Assembly (NCBI GenBank): GCA_003648195.1
Contig: QMOK01000007.1
Location: 1 to 32,112 of the forward strand
Length of the DNA: 32,112 nucleotides
Source: Chloroflexota bacterium
Lineage (GTDB): Bacteria; Chloroflexota; Anaerolineae; Anaerolineales; UBA11858
Direction of reading: 5' to 3'
The translations under genes were made by a program, and so were the position numbers. This document shows, one piece after another, positions 23,591-31,932 of this stretch (position 1 is its first letter; every line of letters begins with the position of its first letter). Under the pieces are notes generated by a model that saw nothing but the letters and a program-made list of their open reading frames with translations, ran no database searches and had not been told where the DNA came from.

Positions 23591-26439
23591 TATTTCCTAA
23601 TATAGACCAAACTATTCAACTTCTCGCTTGGTTCCTCGCTTTTGGGGAATTAATCTTCGGGATATATTTCTTAATCACTAATCCCCGGCACCGCATCAAC
23701 CGCTTTACGGGGGTCACTTTATTTATTTTGGCAATCAATAGTTTTATCAATGGCTTTTTGCCATTAGCCCCAAATGCTAATACCGCCCTCATCTTAACTA
23801 TCGGCTCAGCTATTACAAACCCTATACTTAGCCCGGTTCTCATGCACTCATTCATCGCCCTCATTAAACCGACCTGGCTAAAAATAAAGGGTGGTTGGCT
23901 AAATAAGTTGCTTTTCGTACTTGCCGGATTACCAATCTTATTCACTATCTCAGATATATTATTGGGGACAAATTTATGGTACACCGGCTTGCCAGAAACA
24001 TACATTAATGGGTGGATAGCTTTTGATAACTACGCGCAAGGAAGTCTTAGTATAATTATCCGATGGGTAAATTTCTACGCGATTACATTCATCTCCCTTT
24101 TTGCAGCCCTCTATATTGCCCTACGGAGTGAAAATATTCGCACAAAACGTTTAGGATGGCTTTATTTTGGAATACAACTCACTTTCACAACCACTTCAGC
24201 AATATTACACTCTATTGAACCACTCAAAACAACGTCCACTATAATTACCAACCTTATTATGACTATAGGTCTAATTTGGATTACTATTCAGAAACTGCGC
24301 ATCGAAAAAGTTCCCACTTCCGGTAGAATCCGCATCCGTGCAATTAGCTTGGTTTTAGGAACATCATTCTCCGTTTTTGCCGTTGTCACAGCAACCATGA
24401 CTAACCAAACTACCATGGCCTTATCTACCATAACAGCCAATCAACTTAGAAAAAGTAGTCAAGCTTTATCGCTCAACACTTTTTCTTGGCTAGAAAATTC
24501 GCGCAAAGCCCTAGAAAAAATAGTTACTAATCCGGCCATAATCAGCATGGACCCCGAACAACAAAAAGTCATCCTGGAAACAGCAGTTAGCGTTCACCCT
24601 GATTGGTATTTAGTAAGTACAACTGACACTCAAGGTATCAATGTAGCTCGCAGTGACAATGCAGAACCTAAAGATTACAGCGACAGGGACTGGGTGAATG
24701 ACGCATTGGCAGGTAATTATATAACTTACCAAACGCTCGTTGAACGCACAAACGAAGAACCGGCTATAGTTTTCTCCATGCCTATCAAAAATGAGGCTGG
24801 TGAAATTATAGGCGTAGGCATGTTTGCCAGTGATCTAAAAGAACTGACAAAACAAGTAAATTCCACCGTAATTGGAGAAACAGGATATGCCTTTGTGGTA
24901 AACGCTAATAACCAAGTAATTGCTCACCCCAATAATAGTTTTGTGTCTGAATTACACGATCTAAGCCAGTACCCACCAGTGATAGCCCTTCGAGAATTGA
25001 AGCGCGGCGATAGCAAGCAAGTAAATTTTGTTGACGATGAAGGCGTTAAATGGCATGCTTATATAAACGTATTACCAAATTCATGGGGAATTATTGTTCA
25101 AGAAACTGAAGAAGAAACACTTACTGCTAACCATAAAATAGCTGGCATAGGCGCCATGTCTTTATCACTAGGTTTTTTGTTAGTGGGCTTGGTTATTAGC
25201 ATTGTTATTACTCAAACCCTATACCCCATTTTACGCTTAACCGTTACAGCTACAGCCATTGCAAAAGGCAACCTAGAACAAAACGCAGAAATACTTAGCA
25301 CCGATGAAGTCGGGCAACTTGCCAGAACTTTTAATACCATGACAGAGCGATTACGTGAAACTATTGGCTCTTTGGAAACGCAAGTAGCCGAACGTACAGC
25401 AGAACTAGAACAACGTTCCGAACAATTACACGCAGCCACTGAAGTAAGCAGTGCCGCTTCCGCCATTTTGGATACCGAGCAATTGATCCAAAATGTGACA
25501 GAACTCATCCGTGAACGCTTTAATTTATCTTACGTAGGTCTTTTCCTCGTTGATGAAACTTTCGATTGGGCCATACTCAGAGCAGGAACCGGCGAAGTAG
25601 GAAAAGCCATGCTCGCTAGAGGCCATAAAATTAGAGTAGGAGAAGGCATGGTTGGCTGGAGTGTGTCCAACGCCCAAGCTCGGGTAGCCCAAATAGCCGC
25701 CGAAGACGCTTTCCGTCTAACCGCTGAAGAGTTACCTGAAACTCGTTCCGAAGCCGCCATCCCTATCCAAGCACGAGGAAAAACCTTAGGCGCATTAACA
25801 GTTCAATCTGCTCAGCCAGAGGCCTTTGACGAAATCTCCATCTCCACATTACAAACAATGGCCAATCAAATTGGCGTTGCCATTTCTAATGCGCGCTTAT
25901 ACACAGAGAGTCAAGAGGCTCTTGCAACTGCTCACCGCGCGTATGGTGAAGTAAGCCGCCAGGCCTGGCAAGAACTCGTTCAAAGGGATCTATCCGCCCA
26001 TGGCTACCGCAGTACAGCCAAAGGCAGCACTCCCGAAAAAGACACCCTCCCTCCCGAAACGCTCCAAACCCTCCAAAAGGGAAAAAGCGTCACTATGGAA
26101 TCAGAAAATCGCTACACCTTGCTTCTACCTATTCTAGTGCGCGATACTGTCATTGGCGTCATCAACACGCATAAACCAATTCATGAAGATGCTTGGACAG
26201 CGGAAGAAATTAACCTCCTAGAAACATTAGCCGAGCAATTAGGCGTAGCTCTGGAAGGCGCGCGTTTGTACCAAGAGACCCAGCGTCGTGCCATCCATGA
26301 GCAACTGACAGGAGAAATAGCCACCCGTTTGCGCGAAACACTAGATATTGAAACCGTACTCGCAACCGCGGCTAAAGAATTGCGTGATGCTTTGGGTGTT
26401 GCCACCGCAGAAGTTTGGATAGAATCAGAGAATGAGTAA
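23587..26439 (+). CDS. 7TM plus dCache-HAMP-GAF composite sensor, no transmitter (pair 5, second member)
   Basis: 950 residues. Residues 8-236 form a seven-helix bundle like the HisKA_7TM module (FLITNPRHRINRF after the first helix is typical). TM8 (248-270), a dCache domain (275-510, with DYSDRDWVNDALAG and GETGYAFVVNANN, canonical dCache_1 features), TM9 (518-543) and HAMP (544-597) follow. Then GAF-A 617-773 (LPETRSEAAIPI), linker Trp794 (SRQAWQELV), GAF-B 843-894 and tail (LRETLDIETVLATAAKEL). No kinase, although 7TM modules of this type are usually found on kinases. The start overlaps the preceding stop by 4 bases. Like the gene at 16319 it joins two sensor types in one chain. Confidence 0.9.
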   Translation: MIFPNIDQTIQLLAWFLAFGELIFGIYFLITNPRHRINRFTGVTLFILAINSFINGFLPLAPNANTALILTIGSAITNPILSPVLMHSFIALIKPTWLKIKGGWLNKLLFVLAGLPILFTISDILLGTNLWYTGLPETYINGWIAFDNYAQGSLSIIIRWVNFYAITFISLFAALYIALRSENIRTKRLGWLYFGIQLTFTTTSAILHSIEPLKTTSTIITNLIMTIGLIWITIQKLRIEKVPTSGRIRIRAISLVLGTSFSVFAVVTATMTNQTTMALSTITANQLRKSSQALSLNTFSWLENSRKALEKIVTNPAIISMDPEQQKVILETAVSVHPDWYLVSTTDTQGINVARSDNAEPKDYSDRDWVNDALAGNYITYQTLVERTNEEPAIVFSMPIKNEAGEIIGVGMFASDLKELTKQVNSTVIGETGYAFVVNANNQVIAHPNNSFVSELHDLSQYPPVIALRELKRGDSKQVNFVDDEGVKWHAYINVLPNSWGIIVQETEEETLTANHKIAGIGAMSLSLGFLLVGLVISIVITQTLYPILRLTVTATAIAKGNLEQNAEILSTDEVGQLARTFNTMTERLRETIGSLETQVAERTAELEQRSEQLHAATEVSSAASAILDTEQLIQNVTELIRERFNLSYVGLFLVDETFDWAILRAGTGEVGKAMLARGHKIRVGEGMVGWSVSNAQARVAQIAAEDAFRLTAEELPETRSEAAIPIQARGKTLGALTVQSAQPEAFDEISISTLQTMANQIGVAISNARLYTESQEALATAHRAYGEVSRQAWQELVQRDLSAHGYRSTAKGSTPEKDTLPPETLQTLQKGKSVTMESENRYTLLLPILVRDTVIGVINTHKPIHEDAWTAEEINLLETLAEQLGVALEGARLYQETQRRAIHEQLTGEIATRLRETLDIETVLATAAKELRDALGVATAEVWIESENE

Positions 26440-26469
26440 CTCAAAAACTGCATCACTAGGAGATAAAAA

Positions 26470-27747
26470 ATGAAACACCATAAACTATCATTTGTATTCG
26501 CTGGATTGTTGTTTGTCTTACTGCTTGCGTCTTGTACTACAAACCAACCGGCCCAAACACCTACCCCTGAGATTAAAATACTCAAAATTGGCGTGTTAGG
26601 CCCTTTTACAGGCCCTTCTGCCGCTACTGGCACGCAAATTAAAAACGCGGTAACAATGGCTTTTGATGATATAGATTACACTATAGGCGATTACCAAATT
26701 GAACTGGTCTGGATAGATTCCAAATCTGATCCAGAGATAGCTACACAAGCCTATGAAGAAGCCATTAAAAATCAAGGTGTCCAAGTTGGCATCATGAACT
26801 GGCACAGCTCTGTAGCTGTAGCTGCCATGGAAGTGACCGCGAGAAATAAAATCCCCCACTTTTTCGCCATGGGAGCAAGCAGCGCGGTCAACCAGAAATT
26901 CCACGCCAGCCCAGAATTTTACGGGTATTGGAACTTCAAAGGCTGGCCTGGTGTTGAACAAATTACCTCTACCTACGTCCAAGTAGCTGAAGATGCTATT
27001 ACCGCTGGGGTTTTACAGGTTGATGAGAAATTGGCTGCCATCTACGGAGAAGACACAGACTGGGGACGTGGCTTTGGAAACGCAATCAAACCTCACCTAG
27101 AAGCCAGTGGGTGGAGCATTGTCTCTGAACAATACCTTTCTTTGGATGCCACCGATTTCTCAGCCGTTGTTAAAGATTTCGAAGAAAAAGGAGTCGTTCT
27201 AGTAGCGGGTACCGCAACATCAGATACTTTTATGGCCGAATTTCTTAAAGAGCTTGACCAATCTGATTTAAATATTATAACAATTGCAGATGGTTTGGGT
27301 TGGCTTAGCGAATGGTATAGCTCGGCTGGCAGCTCATCCAACTACGTTCTAGACCAAGGGCCTCCAGGCTGGAAAACTAACGCGGCGCAAGCTTTTGCAG
27401 AAGATTACGAAACCCGATGGGGAATCGCTCCCAGCCCAACAAGTGCCGGGCTAACGTATGATTATGCTAATTTTTTCATTCAGATAGCTAAGGCAACTTA
27501 CGATCAATATGGCGAATTGAACAGTGAAACCCTATATGAATTTGGCAAAGAAAAAGTGCAAAGCGGACAATTCAGTTATGCCGATGGTGTCTTGATGCCA
27601 GAATACAAATACACGCCAGAAACCGTCCCCGATCCCATAGTTGGCATAGAATACTACGTTTTTCCTGTACTTCAGTATATTAATGGAGAAGGCGTAGTAA
27701 TCTGGCCCGAAGAATGGAAAGAAGCTGACTTCCAGGTGAAACCCTAA
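26470..27747 (+). CDS. LivJ-like solute-binding lipoprotein, orphan (Peripla_BP_6 type)
   Basis: 425 residues with AGGAG at 8-base spacing. Lipobox L19-A20-S21-C22 is followed by a Pro/Thr linker. The mature protein has the branched-chain amino acid/amide binding fold: KIGVLGPFTGPSAATG (39-54), VGIMNWHSSVAVAAM, KIPHFFAMGASS, and AAIYGEDTDWGRGFG in the second lobe. The usual five-gene Liv transporter set is absent; neighbours on both sides are sensors. It stands 13 bases before pair 6, whose first member is a dCache-HAMP protein. Known precedents for type I binding proteins talking to sensors include LuxP-LuxQ and TorT-TorS. The ligand may be an amino acid, amide or related compound, which cannot be decided here. 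Confidence 0.88.
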   Translation: MKHHKLSFVFAGLLFVLLLASCTTNQPAQTPTPEIKILKIGVLGPFTGPSAATGTQIKNAVTMAFDDIDYTIGDYQIELVWIDSKSDPEIATQAYEEAIKNQGVQVGIMNWHSSVAVAAMEVTARNKIPHFFAMGASSAVNQKFHASPEFYGYWNFKGWPGVEQITSTYVQVAEDAITAGVLQVDEKLAAIYGEDTDWGRGFGNAIKPHLEASGWSIVSEQYLSLDATDFSAVVKDFEEKGVVLVAGTATSDTFMAEFLKELDQSDLNIITIADGLGWLSEWYSSAGSSSNYVLDQGPPGWKTNAAQAFAEDYETRWGIAPSPTSAGLTYDYANFFIQIAKATYDQYGELNSETLYEFGKEKVQSGQFSYADGVLMPEYKYTPETVPDPIVGIEYYVFPVLQYINGEGVVIWPEEWKEADFQVKP

Positions 27748-27760
27748 GCAAGGAGCAGTT

Positions 27761-30079
27761 ATGAGCACACAATCACAGACTAAAACACCTGTGAGAAGTA
27801 TCCCTCTCCTCCATTTGTTACAAACCAGGTTAATCTTGTTCTTCCTGGCTATTTCTATTATCCCTCTAGTGTTTGTGAGCTGGTGGACATTTACCCGTTC
27901 GCAAAACGCTCTGAGCGCACAAATAAATGATCGCCTTGTCGCCGTGCGAAACTTAAAAGCTGAACGTTTGGAGGCTTTTCTCACCTCACTTGAAACAAGC
28001 TTAAATGTTGATGCTAACTCCCCTGTGATTGTCGATGCTCTTCAGCATTTTTCTTCCGCAGAAGATTTTTATTCCATACGTCTAGCCTATTTGTGGGATT
28101 CCACTTTATTAGACGCTGGTCAAGGCACCATTTACGATAGATACCATGCTCAGTACCACAACATATTTGGAAGCATGTTAAACACCAAGGGCTATGCTGA
28201 CATGTACCTGGTAGCTCCCGATGGCACCATAGTCTACAACTTTGATAAAGGCGATGATTTTGCTACTAACCTCTTAAGCGGGCCTTATAAAGATACTCAT
28301 CTAGCCGCTTTATTCCGCGAATTACGCACAAGCACTGATGCTGAAGAAGTAAAAATAACTGATTTTGTCCCTTACGGCCCTTCTCACGGCATACCAGCCA
28401 GTTTTATAGGCTCTCCAATAATAGCCAATGGAGAAAACATAGGCGTACTTATCTATCAACTTAACTTGGCATATCTTAATGACATCTTACAAAAAGAGGC
28501 TGAAGTTATAGGAATGACAGGCGAAGTCTATCTAGTTGGAACAGATAAATTAATGCGCTCCGATTTGCGTTTTAGTGAAGAAAGTACTATTCTAAAACAA
28601 GAGATTGATAATCAAGCAGTAAGATCCGCGTTAGATGGCAAAACTAGTACCGGACAAATTACAAATTACAATGGCGAGCTTGTGCTTGTTGCCTACCAAC
28701 CCCTAAAATTTGGAACGCAAACCTGGGCTTTAGTAACGCAGGTAGACGCAGCAGAAGCCGCAACCCCCGCCAATCTTCTTAGTAGTTCAATCTTGTTTTT
28801 TAGTGGAGTGGTTGCCCTGCTAGTGACAATAATAGGAATTATTATCACCAGGCGCATTATCAAACCTATTTCCGAGTTAACAATGGCAGCGGCAGCCATA
28901 GCAGAAGGCGACATAAACCGCCCTGTACCAGTTACTACACGTGACGAAATTGGTCTCTTAGCTCAAGCTTTTGGCACAATGACAGAACGTCTGCGAGACT
29001 TATTAAGTGGCCTAGAGCAGCAAATTGCTGACCGCACCCGTGCCCTAGAACAACGTTCCGCTTACCTAGAAAGTTCCGCCGAAATCAGCCGAGCGGTAAC
29101 CTCTATCTTGGATACAGACATCCTAATCCGACAAGTTGTGCGGCTCATCAAAGATCGTTTCAATCTCTACTACGTGGGACTTTTCCTTGTGGATGAAAGA
29201 AACGAATGGGCAATACTTCAAGCTGGCACCGGCGAAGCTGGACAAAAAATGCTCGCCAGCAATCACCGTCTTAAAATCGGAGAAGGCATGATAGGCTGGA
29301 GCATCGCCAACGCCGAGGCTCGCATCGCACTGGATGTAGGCGAGGACGCCGTACGTTTCGAAAACCCCTACCTGCCCGAAACACGCTCTGAAGGCGCATT
29401 GCCACTTCGTTCGCGTGGGCGCGTGCTAGGAGCGTTAACAGTCCAAAGCGCCGAAGAATCCGCTTTCGATCAAGACATTCTCACCACTCTACAGACCATG
29501 GCCGACCAAGTGGCTGTAGCCCTAGATAACGCCGAGTTGTTCGCCAAAAGTGAAGCAGCCCTAGAAGCTGAACGCAAAGCCTACGGCGCATTAAGCCAAG
29601 AAGCCTGGAAAGAAATAGTTCGCGGTCAGACCATTTCTGGTTACATCTCTAACGCCCCGGGAATGGCATACCCTATCCAAGACCAACAAACCCTCCCCTC
29701 GCTGCACACCATAGATCAAACAATCCAAGATGAAGGTCTCTCCGCCGTTATCCCCATCAAAAGTCACGGACGCATTTTAGGCGGCATCAAACTTGGCAAA
29801 CTTGAAGGCAGCAAAGAATGGACACAAGACCAACTTGCCCTAATCCAAACCGTGAGCGAACAAATGAGCGTGGCGCTGGAAAGTGCGCGTCTCTACCAAG
29901 AAACTCAGCGCCGTGCCACTCGTGAGCGTGTAATTGCGCAAGTATCAACTCATATTCGCGAAACCCTGGATATACAAACGATCCTTGAAACAACTGTAGA
30001 TGAATTATACGAACGCTTAGGATTAGAAACGGCAGCCATCCACTTGGCTACCGAGATTGTGCAAAGCGAGGAGGAATAA
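27761..30079 (+). CDS. dCache-HAMP-GAF sensor without transmitter (pair 6, first member)
   Basis: 772 residues with AAGGAG before the start. TM1 22-43, external dCache 47-335 of the kind often seen on chemoreceptors (DFVPYGPSHGIPASFIGSP, MTGEVYLVGTD), TM2 339-362, HAMP 364-417 (RDEIGLLAQAFGTM). GAF-A 436-594 (LPETRSEGALPL), linker Trp616 (SQEAWKEIVRG), GAF-B 660-712 and tail (IRETLDIQTILETTVDEL). Despite the chemoreceptor-like front there is no methyl-accepting signalling hairpin and no kinase. The cytoplasmic half is nearly the same as in 21782: I hand-count 27 differences in 195 aligned residues over GAF-A and the linker. The lipoprotein directly upstream is the likely partner (inference). 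Confidence 0.9.
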   Translation: MSTQSQTKTPVRSIPLLHLLQTRLILFFLAISIIPLVFVSWWTFTRSQNALSAQINDRLVAVRNLKAERLEAFLTSLETSLNVDANSPVIVDALQHFSSAEDFYSIRLAYLWDSTLLDAGQGTIYDRYHAQYHNIFGSMLNTKGYADMYLVAPDGTIVYNFDKGDDFATNLLSGPYKDTHLAALFRELRTSTDAEEVKITDFVPYGPSHGIPASFIGSPIIANGENIGVLIYQLNLAYLNDILQKEAEVIGMTGEVYLVGTDKLMRSDLRFSEESTILKQEIDNQAVRSALDGKTSTGQITNYNGELVLVAYQPLKFGTQTWALVTQVDAAEAATPANLLSSSILFFSGVVALLVTIIGIIITRRIIKPISELTMAAAAIAEGDINRPVPVTTRDEIGLLAQAFGTMTERLRDLLSGLEQQIADRTRALEQRSAYLESSAEISRAVTSILDTDILIRQVVRLIKDRFNLYYVGLFLVDERNEWAILQAGTGEAGQKMLASNHRLKIGEGMIGWSIANAEARIALDVGEDAVRFENPYLPETRSEGALPLRSRGRVLGALTVQSAEESAFDQDILTTLQTMADQVAVALDNAELFAKSEAALEAERKAYGALSQEAWKEIVRGQTISGYISNAPGMAYPIQDQQTLPSLHTIDQTIQDEGLSAVIPIKSHGRILGGIKLGKLEGSKEWTQDQLALIQTVSEQMSVALESARLYQETQRRATRERVIAQVSTHIRETLDIQTILETTVDELYERLGLETAAIHLATEIVQSEEE

Positions 30080-30082
30080 GTT

Positions 30083-31906
30083 ATGCCCATACTTTTTTGG
30101 GTAGAAATTGCAGCCTATTCAGCAGCTACCCTTAGCGCATTCACATTGGGTTTAATGGTATTAGCGACCGCGCCCAGACAACTGCTCAACCGCTTCTTTG
30201 CTTTTATCGCCATCTTAGAAGCTATTTGGGCTGTTTCTGCCGTACTATTAAGAATTGATCTACTGCTAGAGATAGGCAACGCTACCTTTTGGTTAGAATT
30301 TGCCGCCATTGCCTTGAATGTCATAGGTTATATTTTGCCCGCGTTTGCCATTCGCTACGTTGGACGCCGGTCAAAACGTGTTGATATATTTGTACTGCTA
30401 GGCTTTGTTGCCGCAGCAATTGTTATGGTGCCTACCTTCCGCGGCCAAATTTTGTTTAATCCAAATTTGGCCGCAAACGGCATCGCTATATACGATGTCA
30501 CTCAATGGGGATATATAGCCCCCTTGATACCTATACCATATTTTATTTTATCGTTTGTGATTCTTTGGCGTGATCGCCACGAGGCAAAGTCTACATACTT
30601 AGCATTAAGCACATTAGTCTTATTAATTGGGTTCGTATTGGGTGGAATATTACGTTCTGTTTTTCCATTACCAATTTTATCAATTACAGTCGCGCTCAGC
30701 GTAGGGGTTATGGGTTATGGCATTATTAAAAACCAGCTTTTCAATCCTTTAAAAGAATTAACCGAGCAATTAGAACAAAAAGTAGCAAAACGCACGCAAG
30801 AACTAGAAATCAGCCGCGATGCGCTCGCCGCTCAAACCCGTAAAATGGAACGCCGCAACAAGTACCTAGAAACAACTGCCACTGTAATACAAGAAGTCTC
30901 TTCTGTATTGCAGCCAGACGAATTACTCTCCGAAATAACGAACTTAATCACTGAACGGCTTAAACTTTTCCGCGTCGGCCTCTTTCTAATAGATCCAAGT
31001 AAAGAATGGGCTGTCCTTCGTGCCGCCGCTGGCCACGGAGCATTAAAAGAATTGGTTAAAGATGAGTTTCGTCTGCGCATTGACGAAAACGGAATCGTTG
31101 CCCATGTTATCAAAACAGGTCTCCCATACCTTACAGCAGACACAACCCAAGAACCTATCTATCTTCAAGTAGATAAAATTGCCGATACACGCTCCGAGTT
31201 AACCGTACCCTTGCGAGCACGCGGCAAAATTATGGGTGCCTTATCTATCCAAAGCCCAGAACTAGACACGTTCAACGAAGAAGACATTACTATTATGCAA
31301 ACACTAGCAGACCAAGTGGCATTAGCAATCAGCAATGCCCAACTCTTCCAACAAACTCAAGAAAGTCTAGAAATTGAGCGGCGGGCCTATGGTGAATTAA
31401 GCCGAGAAGCCTGGCAAAAATTGCTCCGCGGACAAGACAGCATAGCAGTCCTTCGGGATGAAAGCGGCGTCACACAAATAAGCGAATGGATTGACCCTGA
31501 AGTGAAACAAGTACTCGAAACAGGGGAAATTATCAGGAGCGAAGGAAACGCCACAAAACTGGGAGTGCCCATCCGCGTGCGTGGACAAGTCATTGGCGCT
31601 ATTGACGTTCATAAACACGAAGGCGCTGGTGAATGGAACAAAGAGCAAATAACTTTAGTAGAGACGCTGGCAAGCCAAGTTGGTGAGGCCCTTGAAGCCG
31701 CGCGTCTTTACCAAGAAACCCAGCGCCGTGCCGCCCGTGAACGAACAGCTAGCGATATTACCGCCAAAATGCGCCGTGCCGCTGGCGTAGAAAGAATTGT
31801 CCAAACCGCGCTAGATGAACTTTACGAAACATTAGGTACATCACGCGCCTTTATTCAACTAGGAACAACGCCAAATCAAAATGAAAACCCAGAAGAAGAT
31901 AAATAA
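30083..31906 (+). CDS. 7TM membrane GAF sensor (pair 6, second member)
   Basis: 607 residues, starting 3 bases after the previous stop with GAGGAGG inside the end of that gene. Seven TM segments (about 7-29, 35-56, 68-90, 101-120, 145-162, 172-190, 196-214) resemble the HisKA_7TM module, including APRQLLNRFFAF after the first helix. A long coiled coil (215-262) leads to GAF-A (266-421, IADTRSELTVPL), linker Trp444 (YGELSREAWQKLLRG), GAF-B 490-541 and tail (MRRAAGVERIVQTALDEL). The tail lacks the RETLD core, like those of the first three sensors. No transmitter. It is the last sensor before the PAS gene at the window edge. Confidence 0.9.
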   Translation: MPILFWVEIAAYSAATLSAFTLGLMVLATAPRQLLNRFFAFIAILEAIWAVSAVLLRIDLLLEIGNATFWLEFAAIALNVIGYILPAFAIRYVGRRSKRVDIFVLLGFVAAAIVMVPTFRGQILFNPNLAANGIAIYDVTQWGYIAPLIPIPYFILSFVILWRDRHEAKSTYLALSTLVLLIGFVLGGILRSVFPLPILSITVALSVGVMGYGIIKNQLFNPLKELTEQLEQKVAKRTQELEISRDALAAQTRKMERRNKYLETTATVIQEVSSVLQPDELLSEITNLITERLKLFRVGLFLIDPSKEWAVLRAAAGHGALKELVKDEFRLRIDENGIVAHVIKTGLPYLTADTTQEPIYLQVDKIADTRSELTVPLRARGKIMGALSIQSPELDTFNEEDITIMQTLADQVALAISNAQLFQQTQESLEIERRAYGELSREAWQKLLRGQDSIAVLRDESGVTQISEWIDPEVKQVLETGEIIRSEGNATKLGVPIRVRGQVIGAIDVHKHEGAGEWNKEQITLVETLASQVGEALEAARLYQETQRRAARERTASDITAKMRRAAGVERIVQTALDELYETLGTSRAFIQLGTTPNQNENPEEDK

Positions 31907-31932
31907 GGCAATTAAAGCAGCAAGAGGCCACA

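Noticed and set aside
11740-27747. Three ABC import systems
   Set aside because: Only the binding lipoproteins are present; no permease or ATPase gene occurs anywhere in the window.
27761-30079. Methyl-accepting chemotaxis receptor
   Set aside because: The external domain resembles that of chemoreceptors, but after HAMP come GAF modules and no MCP signalling hairpin.
3437-31906. GAF modules as phytochrome or cyanobacteriochrome photoreceptors
   Set aside because: No cysteine is conserved across the GAF domains and no PHY domain is present, so bilin attachment is not supported.
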